Assembly (NCBI GenBank): GCA_903899015.1
Contig: CAIUHP010000028.1
Location: 62,001 to 126,000 of the forward strand
From: an uncultured Armatimonadota bacterium
GTDB lineage: Bacteria; Armatimonadota; Fimbriimonadia; Fimbriimonadales; Fimbriimonadaceae
Length of the DNA stretch: 64,000 bases
Direction: 5' to 3'
In this document: positions 52,787 through 61,720 of the stretch, piece after piece
How positions within the stretch are numbered: position 1 is the first letter of the stretch
How the letters are laid out: each line of letters begins with the position of its first letter
Notes under the pieces: generated by a model
The model's input: only the letters and a program-made list of their open reading frames with translations
Databases searched by the model: none
Told to the model about the DNA's origin: nothing
Made by a program: the position numbers and the translations under genes

Positions 52787-52822
52787 AAAAATCCGGCCAA
52801 GAAAAGTCTTGGCCGGATTTTT
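52785..52822. terminator. Bidirectional terminator between padR-like gene and greA
   Basis: A long perfect stem (AAAAATCCGGCCAAGA with TCTTGGCCGGATTTTT) with a 4-5-base loop has T-runs in both directions. It serves both converging genes. Confidence 0.93.
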
Positions 52823-52841
52823 GAGTTGAATTGAAGGCAGA

Positions 52842-53345
52842 TTAGCGGCTGATCTTGAGGATCTTGTAGCGCTTCTTGCCTTCAGGAGCTTCAAACACGA
52901 TTTCTTCGCCAGCGGAATGGCCGTAAAGAGCAGTGCCCATTGGCGATTCGTTGCTGATGAGATCACTCGTCGGATCCGATTCAATACTTGAAACAACACG
53001 AATTTCAAATTGATCATCGTATTGGAGATCATTGACTTGGACGAGCGAGCCAATCCCGACACGATCAGTCGGAATTTGATCTTCTTCAAGGACATGTGCG
53101 TTGCCAAAGATTCCTTTAAGCTCGGCGATCCGGTTTTCGACCATCGCTTGCTCAAATTTAACTTCGTCAAGTTCACTGTTGTCTTCGCTGAATTCGCCGT
53201 GTTGCTGGCTTTCGCGAATTCGGTCTGCAATTTCGGGGCGCTTTACTGAAGTGAGGTGCTCCAATTCAACCTGCAGTGCCTGATAGCCCTTTGGCGTCAA
53301 TAAGATTCCGCCAAGCGATTCATTCATTAGTTCGACTTCATTCAT
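52842..53345 (-). CDS. greA: Transcription cleavage factor GreA
   Basis: A 167-residue GreA with an N-terminal antiparallel coiled coil (TPKGYQALQVELEHLTSVKR, REFSEDNSELDE-like tip: GEFSEDNSELDEVKFEQAM with acidic tip residues) and the C-terminal FKBP-like domain (PMGTALYGHSAGEEIVFEAP). It rescues backtracked RNA polymerase. The acidic tip (Asp-Asn-Ser-Glu) has Ser where many GreA have Ala/Tyr, but Asp and Glu are kept. Length is slightly above the usual 158. Confidence 0.94.
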   Translation of the reverse strand: MNEVELMNESLGGILLTPKGYQALQVELEHLTSVKRPEIADRIRESQQHGEFSEDNSELDEVKFEQAMVENRIAELKGIFGNAHVLEEDQIPTDRVGIGSLVQVNDLQYDDQFEIRVVSSIESDPTSDLISNESPMGTALYGHSAGEEIVFEAPEGKKRYKILKISR

Positions 53346-53626
53346 GCGTTTTACAAGGTCTCCAAGGAGTGCGAGTCGGCATTATAGCCGCAAACTCTCT
53401 TAGCAACCTACGATCAAGGACCATTAAATGTTCTAAGAAGTTTGATTTCCTTCAAAAAATAGCGTTTAGCCAGACAAATCTGCCAAAAGTGTGGGACTTT
53501 TCGGAGAGAATGGTTGCCAACTGGTGGAATCAAAAAGAGAAAAAGCGTGCCGAACTTTGCAGAACATTCAAAACGTCTAGGTTGCAAGAAGTGACTTCAA
53601 CCTCTTCTCGTGTAAAGTCTTGTCAG

Positions 53627-54352
53627 ATGCGTTTTGCCTTACTCTTTTTTCTGTCCGCCCTTTTCTCGGTGGCATGCGCACAATCGGACCCTTCTAACTT
53701 TTACAAGTCGGTTGTTCCTGACGTAACAATCAATATTCACAAGCACCCGACCGGTGCCGATATGATTGAAATCACGATGAGAGCCGAAGGGTATCCGCAA
53801 GATCTGCTCAAGTCTCAAATCAAGAAACTCGGAGAATATCTGCACTCTGAACCAAGAGGAGTCGATGTGGGTTCATACGGACCCGATCCTGCCCAGCCCG
53901 GATTGAAATTTACGAAGGGTGAGTTCGCAATTGACGGCGTAATCGATCGAAAAAACGGGACCTTTAGAATTAATCCTTTTGCCCAGGCTATGGCGGGTGC
54001 GCCCGATCCATGGACCATCCATGGCATGGAAATTCAGTTCCAAGGAGAAGTGCCAACGTCTGAAATTCCTCGCAGATGGCCCAGCCAATTCGTTCCAGGC
54101 GAGGGAAGGTTTGAGGGAGAGAAAGATAGCCGGTTGACTGGAGTTGAATACCGCATTACACTACTCTCGCAGGATCCGACAAAATTTGATATTCCAGAAC
54201 CTGGTCAAAAGCCAAGTTCACAACCACAAGAAAAAGGCAAGTCAAATGGTTTGGATTGGACTTCAATCGTGGTGTTTTTTGTGGCTGTCGGGGCAGTGGG
54301 GGCGTTGGTATACTCCCTTCTGCTAAGGGTACGGCCAAAGGTTAGTAAGTAG
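53627..54352 (+). CDS. Exported, C-terminally anchored protein upstream of pilT genes
   Basis: A 241-residue protein with an N-terminal signal (MRFALLFFLSALFSVACAQS), a beta-rich domain and a C-terminal membrane helix (about 210-232, SIVVFFVAVGAVGALVYSLL) with a basic tail. It should therefore be anchored with the domain outside. Not recognised as a family member. The ATG at 53627 is preferred because a much longer frame would run through the promoter zone; GTGACT-N16-TAAAGT ends 8 bases before it. It leads the three pilT-type genes, so a role in pilus or surface biology is suggested by context only. Confidence 0.75.
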   Translation: MRFALLFFLSALFSVACAQSDPSNFYKSVVPDVTINIHKHPTGADMIEITMRAEGYPQDLLKSQIKKLGEYLHSEPRGVDVGSYGPDPAQPGLKFTKGEFAIDGVIDRKNGTFRINPFAQAMAGAPDPWTIHGMEIQFQGEVPTSEIPRRWPSQFVPGEGRFEGEKDSRLTGVEYRITLLSQDPTKFDIPEPGQKPSSQPQEKGKSNGLDWTSIVVFFVAVGAVGALVYSLLLRVRPKVSK

Positions 54353-54380
54353 CAATAATAGGAGACTCCATTCTTAACTC

Positions 54381-55460
54381 ATGTATACACTCGAATCTTT
54401 GACGTTGCATCAACTGGTCATCATGGCTGCCGAAGCAGACGCTTCTGACTTGATGATTAAAGCGGACCAGGTTCCAATGGTCAAGAAGTACGACAGCGTT
54501 CGGGCATTAAGCCCAGATTTACCTGTCCTCACCCCCGAAGCGACAGCGCGAATGTTGCTCAGCCTCATGACCGACCGGCAACGTCACATTTTCGAAGAGA
54601 CGATGGAAATGGACCTTGGCTTTACGGTTCCTGACATTTGCCGTGTTCGTTGTAACGTTTATTGGCAAAAGGGATCGATTGCATCGGTTTGTCGTGTTGT
54701 TCCCCTCAAAATCAAGACTCTGGATCAGTTGGGACTTCCTCCGATCCTTGCGGAACTTACGAAGGCAAAAAACGGTCTGATCTTGGTAACGGGGCCTACC
54801 GGTTCCGGTAAAACGACTTCGCTTGCGGCGATGCTGGACATTATCAATGCTGAACGCTCGTGCAACATGGTCACCATTGAAGACCCGCTTGAGTTTGTTC
54901 ACAAGGACAAAATGTCGTACGTCGTTCAACGTGAAGTTGGAATCGACACTTTGGACTTCCAACCGGCGCTGCGTGCTTCTCTCCGACAAGCTCCAGACGT
55001 CATCCTCATCGGTGAAATGCGCGATACAACTACCATGGGCATTGCGCTTCAGGCTGGTGAAACCGGTCACTTGGTCTTCTCAACGGTTCACACGTCAAGC
55101 GCATACGAGACGATGGACCGCGTTATGAACATGTTCCCACCCCATGAAAAGGGTCACATGTGCCAACGTATGGCCAACTCACTCCGTGCAATCGTTGCTC
55201 AGAAGCTCATTCCTCGCGACGATGGTGATGGTCGTGTTGCGGCCGTTGAAATCCTTATCTGCACGCCAACCGTCAGTAAGGCTATTGAAGACGGACACTT
55301 CAGCGATCTGTACCATCTGATGAATGAGGGTGCGTTCTGGGGCATGCAAACAATGAACCAAAGTCTCGTCCGATATGTCAAAGCTGGAATCATCAACGAA
55401 GCCACCGCCATGCGAAATGCCGGCGTTGCTTCCGAGTTGAAACAAATGCTCCGCAGGTAG
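54381..55460 (+). CDS. PilT/PilU-family ATPase, first of three
   Basis: A 359-residue hexameric-type secretion ATPase. Motifs: Walker A GPTGSGKTTS, Asp box TIEDPLEFVHKD, Walker B VILIGEMRD and His box TGHLVFSTVHTS, all intact. In place of the PilT retraction motif AIRNLIRE it has TVSKAIEDG, so it is PilT-like but not canonical. The N-terminal PAS-like region (MAAEADASDLMIKADQVPMV) is normal. Probably works on type IV pilus dynamics or gliding-type motility in combination with the next two. Confidence 0.9.
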   Translation: MYTLESLTLHQLVIMAAEADASDLMIKADQVPMVKKYDSVRALSPDLPVLTPEATARMLLSLMTDRQRHIFEETMEMDLGFTVPDICRVRCNVYWQKGSIASVCRVVPLKIKTLDQLGLPPILAELTKAKNGLILVTGPTGSGKTTSLAAMLDIINAERSCNMVTIEDPLEFVHKDKMSYVVQREVGIDTLDFQPALRASLRQAPDVILIGEMRDTTTMGIALQAGETGHLVFSTVHTSSAYETMDRVMNMFPPHEKGHMCQRMANSLRAIVAQKLIPRDDGDGRVAAVEILICTPTVSKAIEDGHFSDLYHLMNEGAFWGMQTMNQSLVRYVKAGIINEATAMRNAGVASELKQMLRR

Positions 55461-55548
55461 GTCTCTAGAATCGTAAATAACAACGAAGTCGAAGTCTTTC
55501 ATTTCATAGGAGTTGAGAGGCTTCGACGGCTTTAAGCCAGGAAACAGA

Positions 55549-56646
55549 ATGGCCATCACGATTGACGCACTTCTAACGGCGCTCGTTGAAAAAGACGCAA
55601 GCGATCTGCACTTAAAGGCAGGTCAGGCGCCAGTAATGAGGGTGCGCGGTGAACTCGTCCGGGTTCCCGAATTCACCATGACCCCCGAGGAGCACACCAA
55701 CATGCTGCTCGGAATCTTGAACGATGAACGAAGGTCTCGACTCGAGGAGATTAAGGAAGTCGACCTTAGTTATAACCTAGAAGGCGTTTCTAGGTTCCGG
55801 GTCAATCTCTTTTGGCAGCAAGGCAAGATTGGAGCAGTCTTCCGTGTCATTCCTTTCCGGATCAAGACCATTGATCAGCTTGGCATGCCAGCGATTTGTA
55901 AAAAGATCGCGATGATGCCCCGCGGTTTGATTCTGGTAACGGGACCAACTGGCTCGGGTAAATCTACTTCGCTCGCAGCGATGATTGATCACATCAATAC
56001 CCATAAGCGAGCACACGTTCTCACGATTGAAGATCCCATTGAGTACGTTCATCAAGACCGAATCTCAATCATTAACCAGCGAGAATTAGCAACCGATACT
56101 CACTCGTTCTCCGACGCGCTTCGGCATGTTATGCGACAAAACCCTGACATCATCCTTGTCGGTGAAATGCGCGATCTCGAGACCACGATGTTGGCGATTA
56201 CGGCTGCTGAAACAGGACACCTTGTTCTATCAACTCTTCATACGGTTGACGCGGCTCAAACCATCGACCGTATCGTGGACCAATTTGCTCCCGAGCAACA
56301 AGCTCAAATCCGAACTCAGTTGTCGGTCACTCTTCTAGCGGTCATTTCTCAAACCCTTGTTCCGACTTTGGACGGAAAAGGCCGAGTTGCTGCTTTCGAA
56401 GTGATGATGGCGACTCCTTCGATACGGACACTTGTTCGAGATGGAAAAACTCACCAGCTTTACCTAGACATTCAAACTGGTGCGGACCTTGGCATGCAAA
56501 CTCTTGACGGAAGTCTCTTGAAATTGTTGAAAGATAAGACGATTGATTACGAACACGCCTTGGCAAAGTGTTCGAACCCGCAGGAATTTCAACGCCGGGC
56601 GATGAATTCTGGACTCGTGGAGGTGGCACCAAGTGGAATCCGTTGA
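55549..56646 (+). CDS. pilT: PilT-family ATPase, second of three
   Basis: A 365-residue pilus ATPase with the same layout: DASDLHLKAGQAPVMRVRGE, Walker A GPTGSGKSTSLAAM, TIEDPIEYVHQD, VILVGEMRDLET, TGHLVLSTLHTVDA. At the AIRNLIRE position it reads SIRTLVRDG, closer to canonical than the first copy. The ATG at 55549 has AGGAAACAGA directly upstream; a TTG at 55513 is rejected. Its end overlaps the third copy by 14 bases. Confidence 0.93.
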   Translation: MAITIDALLTALVEKDASDLHLKAGQAPVMRVRGELVRVPEFTMTPEEHTNMLLGILNDERRSRLEEIKEVDLSYNLEGVSRFRVNLFWQQGKIGAVFRVIPFRIKTIDQLGMPAICKKIAMMPRGLILVTGPTGSGKSTSLAAMIDHINTHKRAHVLTIEDPIEYVHQDRISIINQRELATDTHSFSDALRHVMRQNPDIILVGEMRDLETTMLAITAAETGHLVLSTLHTVDAAQTIDRIVDQFAPEQQAQIRTQLSVTLLAVISQTLVPTLDGKGRVAAFEVMMATPSIRTLVRDGKTHQLYLDIQTGADLGMQTLDGSLLKLLKDKTIDYEHALAKCSNPQEFQRRAMNSGLVEVAPSGIR

Positions 56647-57880
56647 TTTCTTCCTCCGTCGCTGCGTCGTCATAGACGGCTCGGACTTGCACTTCAAGAC
56701 CGACACCGGAAAAGCCTACATTCGTGTGCATGGCGACTTGCATGAGGTTGAGGCGCCAGAGTTTTCCCATGCAGAATTTCGTCAAGCGCTGTTCCAGGTT
56801 CTAAGCAAACATCAAATCGAAAAGTTTGAAAGGGACCTTGAGCTAGATTTCGCCTACGAAGTAAAAGGCGTGTCTCGATTCAGAGGCAACGTTTATCAGC
56901 AACGAGGTCATATCCAAGCTGCGTTTCGTGTCATCCCCTACGAAATTCAGTCCATGTCGGATCTGCATCTGCCTCCCGCCTGTTACGACTTCATCGAACG
57001 TCCAAGAGGACTTGTTCTGGTGACGGGACCGGCTGGTTCAGGGAAAACGACCACCCTGGCGGCCATGATTGATCAAATCAATCGAACTCAACCGTTACAC
57101 ATCGTGACGGTTGAGGACCCGGTTGAGTTCGTTCATGAAGACCACGTTGCGCTCATCAATCAGCGTGAAGTTGACGTGGACACACTGTCGTTCGCGAATG
57201 CACTCAAGTTTGTTCTCCGCCAAGACCCAGATGTGATTCTCGTTGGAGAAATGCGGGATCTGGAGACGATTCACCTGGCCATCACTGCGGCGGAAACAGG
57301 TCACTTGGTGTTTGGAACCCTCCACACGATTGATTCGATTCAGACTGTTGACCGAATTATCGACGTCTTCCCAACCCATCAGCAACAGCAAATTCGAATG
57401 CAGCTGTCCGTCAACTTAGTCGGCGTGGTTTCGCAAACACTTGTGAAGCGTAAAGACGGTCGGGGACGAATTGCCGCTCACGAAGTCATGGTTGCAACCG
57501 GTGCGGTGCGCAATTTGATTCGAGAGAGTAAGAGCTATCAGATCGGCTCGCTCATCCAAACCGGTTCTCGGCAAAAGATGAATACCCTGGATCAAGCGCT
57601 CGCCAGTTTGGTCGATCGAAGCTTAGTAGCGAAAGAGGATGCTCGACAACGGGCCAAAGATCCGGCTGAATTTGATCGCTTGCTCTCACTCGATTCGTCT
57701 CAGCGACCGCAAGTGGGACCTCGACCGGCACCTTTGCATCACCCGATGCACCAGCCAACTCAGTCGCCAAGCAAGAACGTCCTGCCTCCAACCGCCGATC
57801 CACTGGCCGATCCAGTCGTTCCTCCTCCTCCCAGCACGGTTCGGGGCCAACCGAATCGACCTCAATTCAAGCGCGATTAG
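56633..57880 (+). CDS. pilT: PilT-family ATPase, third of three, with Pro-rich tail
   Basis: A 415-residue ATPase: Walker A GPAGSGKTTTLAAM, TVEDPVEFVHED, VILVGEMRDLET, TGHLVFGTLHTIDS and a near-canonical retraction motif GAVRNLIRES. This makes it the best candidate for the true PilT retraction motor. The N-terminus is truncated compared with the other two, starting at VDFFLRRCVVIDGSDLHFKT. The C-terminal ~60 residues are a Pro/His/Gln-rich disordered tail absent from the other copies. GTG at 56633 has GGAGG nine bases upstream. Confidence 0.92.
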   Translation: MESVDFFLRRCVVIDGSDLHFKTDTGKAYIRVHGDLHEVEAPEFSHAEFRQALFQVLSKHQIEKFERDLELDFAYEVKGVSRFRGNVYQQRGHIQAAFRVIPYEIQSMSDLHLPPACYDFIERPRGLVLVTGPAGSGKTTTLAAMIDQINRTQPLHIVTVEDPVEFVHEDHVALINQREVDVDTLSFANALKFVLRQDPDVILVGEMRDLETIHLAITAAETGHLVFGTLHTIDSIQTVDRIIDVFPTHQQQQIRMQLSVNLVGVVSQTLVKRKDGRGRIAAHEVMVATGAVRNLIRESKSYQIGSLIQTGSRQKMNTLDQALASLVDRSLVAKEDARQRAKDPAEFDRLLSLDSSQRPQVGPRPAPLHHPMHQPTQSPSKNVLPPTADPLADPVVPPPPSTVRGQPNRPQFKRD

Positions 57881-57906
57881 CAATTATTAGATTCCATATT
57901 CCAAAA

Positions 57907-57939
57907 GGGTGCCTGCTCAGTTGAGCAGGTACCCTTTTT
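57907..57939 (+). terminator. Terminator-like hairpin directly before metX
   Basis: A 13-bp stem with one wobble pair (57907-57919 with 57922-57934) is followed by TTTTT. It lies 27 bases past the pilT stop and only 4 bases before the metX GTG at 57943. It either terminates the pilus operon, leaving no room for a metX promoter, or works as an attenuator for metX. Confidence 0.85.
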
Positions 57940-57942
57940 AAT

Positions 57943-59025
57943 GTGCAAATTGATTCCGCACTCTTTCAAGAGAATGAGCGAACGGCGCCGACCGCAGACG
58001 AACGACAGTTTGTCGATGTCGGGCCTTTCACATGCGAGGCAGGAGGTCAACTTGCCAATGTCACGGTAGCCTACGAAACTTGGGGCACCCTTAATGCGGA
58101 TAAGAGTAATGCAATCCTCGCTTGTCATGCCTTGACTGGAGATGCCCACGCGATTGGTTGGTGGGATCGCCTCATCGGGCCAGGGAAGCCGATTGATACA
58201 GATTTGTACTTTGTGATCGGCAGCAACTGTTTAGGTGGCTGCCAGGGCACTACGGGTCCCACTTCGCTTCATCCCGATGGGAATCCGTACCGCACGCGGT
58301 TCCCGATGGTCACGGTCGGAGACATGGTCGAAGTTCAAGCGAAGTTGCTGGACCACCTAGGAATTGATAAGCTCCATGCGGTTGCGGGCGGAAGTATGGG
58401 GGGCATGCAAGCCCTCGAATGGACCGTACGATTTCCGGACCGAGTGAGCAAGGCTTTCATCACCGCTAGTTGTGCCGCGCATTCTGCCATGCAGATAGGA
58501 TTCAACGAAACAGCTCGGCAAGCGATCATGCAAGATCCAGCTTGGAATCAAGGGTTTTACACCGACGAGAACTATCCCGAAGGTGGTCTTTCAGTTTCTA
58601 GAATGATTGGCCATTTGTCGTTCCTTAGCGACGCAGCATTCACTCATAAATTCGGCCGGCGGCTCCAAAATAAGTCTGAGTTTGATTATTCTTTCGGGGT
58701 TGAATTTGAGGTGGAAAGCTACTTGCGCTACCAGGGGCAGAAGTTTACAAAGAGATTTGATGCGAACAGCCTGCTCTATGTGACCCGAGCCATCGACTAT
58801 TACGACTGCCAATCATTAGCCAATTCCCGTTCCGAATACCTGTTCGTCAGTTTTACGTCGGATTGGCTCTATCCTACATACCAAAGTGCGACCATGAATC
58901 GCCTGGCGGAAGAAGCCGGCCGAAAATGCCGCCACGAGATCATCGACTTGCCCTATGGGCACGACGCTTTCTTGTTAGATGGTGAGTTCCAGGGCAAATT
59001 CGTCGCTGAATTCCTCAAAGCTTAA
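57943..59025 (+). CDS. metX: Homoserine O-acyltransferase MetX
   Basis: A 360-residue alpha/beta hydrolase acylating homoserine for methionine synthesis. Motifs: VAYETWGTLN, LACHALTGDAHA, GSNCLGGCQGTTGP, nucleophile GGSMGGMQALEW (Ser151), Asp307 in SDWLYP and His340 in YGHDAFLL. Triad intact. The only in-frame start that keeps the conserved N-terminus is GTG 57943, right behind the hairpin. Acetyl versus succinyl donor cannot be told. Pairs functionally with the split MetH upstream in the window. Confidence 0.94.
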   Translation: MQIDSALFQENERTAPTADERQFVDVGPFTCEAGGQLANVTVAYETWGTLNADKSNAILACHALTGDAHAIGWWDRLIGPGKPIDTDLYFVIGSNCLGGCQGTTGPTSLHPDGNPYRTRFPMVTVGDMVEVQAKLLDHLGIDKLHAVAGGSMGGMQALEWTVRFPDRVSKAFITASCAAHSAMQIGFNETARQAIMQDPAWNQGFYTDENYPEGGLSVSRMIGHLSFLSDAAFTHKFGRRLQNKSEFDYSFGVEFEVESYLRYQGQKFTKRFDANSLLYVTRAIDYYDCQSLANSRSEYLFVSFTSDWLYPTYQSATMNRLAEEAGRKCRHEIIDLPYGHDAFLLDGEFQGKFVAEFLKA

Positions 59026-59029
59026 CCTT

Positions 59030-59404
59030 ATGGAATTTCGCATTTTGCCGGGGAGGTACAGCCTTGTCAGACTTGAACCCGATGCGGATCCGAGTTCATT
59101 TCTAAACCTTACGGGCTTTGTCTCATTGACTCGGACCGCGACCGAAGTTTCGGTTCTCTGTCAAGAAGCGGCAATCCCTCCTGCCTTGGAGGTGTCGCGT
59201 GGGTGGCTAGGAATTGAGCTTGTTGGTCCGCTCGATTTGAGTTTGAAGGGAGTGTTATTAAGCTTCCTCGACCCGCTTGCAAAAGCTGACGTGAACATCT
59301 TAGCGATTTCAACGTATGACACGGACACCATTTTTGTCCCTGAGGCGCTGCTGGAAACCGCGATCGGTGCTTTGCAAGGGGCAAAGCACCGATTAGTTGC
59401 CTGA
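59030..59404 (+). CDS. ACT-domain protein (CASTOR-like, ACT_7 type)
   Basis: A 124-residue protein resembling bacterial ACT_7 (CASTOR-type) amino-acid sensors: ILPGRYSLVRLEPDADPSSF at the start, WLGIELVGPLDLSLKGVLLS and the ACT helix-strand SFLDPLAKADVNILAISTYD, TIFVPEALLETAIGAL. Such proteins bind amino acids and regulate enzymes or transport. It starts five bases after metX, so it may sense an amino acid of that pathway. Its stop abuts the stop of the converging GH4 gene with no base between. Confidence 0.85.
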   Translation: MEFRILPGRYSLVRLEPDADPSSFLNLTGFVSLTRTATEVSVLCQEAAIPPALEVSRGWLGIELVGPLDLSLKGVLLSFLDPLAKADVNILAISTYDTDTIFVPEALLETAIGALQGAKHRLVA

Positions 59405-60796
59405 CTACTTGAAGCCAGGAAGGAAGTCAGCTTCGGCTTTGAAGAGTCGATCGACCATTTCTGTGATTTCCGCGGGCGAACAGACCGCAGCGGTTAGCGG
59501 ATCCATCATCAGGGCCCAAGTAGCCAGTTGCTTCGACTTGTGAATGGCAGCATCAGCTGCAAGGTCAAACATTCGGATGTTTGAATCACAGATCGCCGCC
59601 ATCTGCTTTGGAAGCCGTCCGTAGCGGATGGGCTGAATGCCGTTATGGTTCACCATACAAGCGACCTCCACGCAACTGTCAGACGGAAGGTTTTCGATAC
59701 AGCCCTTGTTCTCGACATTTCCGTGAATCTTGAAGCATTGATTCTTCTCAATCGCTTCAATGATCCAAGCCCCGTATTCCCAGCTTCTTTCTCGCTTGAT
59801 TGGGTCTTCACCAGACAATTGTCGTGCCCGACTTTCATCTTGACCCTTTCTCCAGTTGGGCCAGTTGTCTGCATAGAAGCTCTCTTGACCTCGGTAGCCG
59901 GTGTCGGTGTATTTGTCCAACAGATCTTTGCGCTTGCGGTAGTAGGGAAGGTATTCGCTTAGGTGTCCACTGGATTCGGTAATGAATGCTCCGAAGTGAA
60001 GCATCATGTCGGAGCGAATCGGTTCTGCTTTCGCGAAATCACTTTCTCGGTTTCGAGCTTTCTCCATGAGGATCGGATAAAGGCTGCTTCCGTGAATATC
60101 ATTGAATTCAGTGAACCATGCGAGGTGGTTGATCCCTGCGCACTTCCATTGAATCTGTTCGTAGGGAGTTTCGGCATACTCGGCAAGCATGTGCGAGGTG
60201 CCTTGCACAGAGTGGCAAAGACCCACGGTTTGCAGGCTCGACGTTCGTGCCGCGGCTAGGCACATCATGTTCATTGGATTCGTGTAATTCAACACGATGG
60301 CCCGAGGACAAAGCCGTTCGATATCCTTGAGGATCTCGATGTAGACAGGAAGCGTGCGCATCGCCTTCATCAGGCCGCCTGGTCCGATGGTGTCTCCGAT
60401 ATTCTGGCTGACACCGAATTCCAACGGAATGTCGTTGTCGAACCGGACACAGGCAACTCCACTGACTTCGATGGCGTTGACGATATAGTCCGTGCCTGGA
60501 AGAAGCTCGGCTCGATTGGTGCTTGCACGCACCGTCCAAGTCTTGCCGTCACTGAGTTCATCGACGATCTTTCTCATCAGCTTTTCAGCGAGGGAAAGTC
60601 TGTCGGCATCAATGTCGATCAATCGAAGCTCTCCGCCCAAATTGTCAGGCGTTAAAATGACGTCTTTAAGGATGGAGTTGGTAAAGAAACTTCCAGCCCC
60701 CATCATCGTGACGTTAATTTTTCTAGGCATCGAACCGGGAAGTCCAATGCGAGTGTCGGCTTTAGTGTGGTCGGCGTGCGAAGTCTCAGCAGGCAT
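59405..60796 (-). CDS. Glycoside hydrolase family 4 (MelA-like alpha-galactosidase)
   Basis: A 463-residue NAD+- and Mn2+-dependent GH4 enzyme. The dinucleotide loop is VTMMGAGSFFTNSIL. Further marks: VLNYTNPMNMM, GLCHSVQGTSHML (metal Cys194, His195), KCAGINHLAWFTEF (His224) and VEVACMVNHNGIQPIRYGRL. The CHSVQGT form matches MelA alpha-galactosidases and related glucuronidases rather than phospho-glucosidases. Cytoplasmic. TAAGTT lies 7 bases before the ATG at 60796 and there is no ribosome site. No transporter gene adjoins it. Confidence 0.9.
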   Translation of the reverse strand: MPAETSHADHTKADTRIGLPGSMPRKINVTMMGAGSFFTNSILKDVILTPDNLGGELRLIDIDADRLSLAEKLMRKIVDELSDGKTWTVRASTNRAELLPGTDYIVNAIEVSGVACVRFDNDIPLEFGVSQNIGDTIGPGGLMKAMRTLPVYIEILKDIERLCPRAIVLNYTNPMNMMCLAAARTSSLQTVGLCHSVQGTSHMLAEYAETPYEQIQWKCAGINHLAWFTEFNDIHGSSLYPILMEKARNRESDFAKAEPIRSDMMLHFGAFITESSGHLSEYLPYYRKRKDLLDKYTDTGYRGQESFYADNWPNWRKGQDESRARQLSGEDPIKRERSWEYGAWIIEAIEKNQCFKIHGNVENKGCIENLPSDSCVEVACMVNHNGIQPIRYGRLPKQMAAICDSNIRMFDLAADAAIHKSKQLATWALMMDPLTAAVCSPAEITEMVDRLFKAEADFLPGFK

Positions 60797-60985
60797 GTAA
60801 GAGAACTTAGCAGATGGAGACTCAAGCGCGCCATGCCTGAAAGAATTTCTTAACCGCTAGTCAGAACGCATTGTTGACGTCGTGAGATGGTTATAATCTT
60901 CTGTAATAGTTTCTTACTCCCTAGGTCCGATCACCTTTAGTGGTAATCGAGTCAGAATAGGGATCATCTAAAGGCCCTTCAAACG

Positions 60986-61459
60986 ATGTCAAAGGTAAAC
61001 GGATCTAGCCTCGACAGCAAGTTGATTCTTCTCATTGAAGACAACATCGATGATGAGCGCCTAACCCTGCGAGCCCTCCGACGGAACAACATCATGAATG
61101 AAGTTGTCGTCGCGTGCGATGGACAGGAAGCGATCGACTATTTGTTTGGCCAAGGAAGCTTTGTGGGACGAGATTTGACGATCATGCCTGCGGTGATCAT
61201 CCTCGACCTTAAATTGCCACGAGTCAGTGGTCTTGAAGTTCTCAAGCGAATCCGATCAACCGAAGCTACCAACCGCATTCCTGTTGTCGTCTTGACGGCT
61301 TCGGAGGATGAGGTTCAAGTTCAGGAGAGCTACAAGATTGGAGCGAACTCTTTCATCCAAAAGCCGACCGATCCTGCAGAATTCTCTGAGATGATTCTTC
61401 AAGTTGCGATGTACTGGCTGCTTCTCAACCGAACAATGCCCGAGCGACTCCTCGCCTAA
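60986..61459 (+). CDS. Stand-alone response regulator (Rcp1-like receiver)
   Basis: A 157-residue single receiver domain with no output domain: acidic pocket LLIEDNIDDERLTL, phosphoacceptor Asp in VIILDLKLPRVSGLEVL, Thr in VVLTASEDEVQV and Lys in FIQKPTDP. The long beta3-alpha3 loop and EDNIDDERLT resemble Rcp1-type phytochrome-linked regulators. No histidine kinase is adjacent. A TATAAT box at 60892-60897 could drive it from an 80-base leader; its -35 is unclear. Confidence 0.93.
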   Translation: MSKVNGSSLDSKLILLIEDNIDDERLTLRALRRNNIMNEVVVACDGQEAIDYLFGQGSFVGRDLTIMPAVIILDLKLPRVSGLEVLKRIRSTEATNRIPVVVLTASEDEVQVQESYKIGANSFIQKPTDPAEFSEMILQVAMYWLLLNRTMPERLLA

Positions 61460-61594
61460 GGCAGGTGTCTCTACGTACTTTAGGAAGCGGGCCCAAATGT
61501 GCCTTCGGTTAGCCTTAAAGACCCACAAATGGCCCCTAAGAGAGGGCTGAATTCAAGTAGATTCAAAACAAGTTGATTCTAAGTGTCTTGCCCC

Positions 61595-61623
61595 TTGATT
61601 TTTGAACCCAAGGGTGCCATAAT
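61595..61623 (+). promoter_or_regulatory. Sigma70-type promoter for the tRNA pair
   Basis: TTGATT (61595-61600), 17-base spacer, CATAAT (61618-61623). Transcription would start about five bases before tRNA-Asp. The best promoter in the window. Confidence 0.8.
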
Positions 61624-61635
61624 TTTCAACTGTTC

Positions 61636-61711
<76 letters not shown>

Positions 61712-61720
61712 CTACCTAGT

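Noticed and set aside
54381-57880. Recent tandem duplication of pilT
   Set aside because: The three proteins differ widely in N-termini, AIRNLIRE region and tails, so they are old paralogues.
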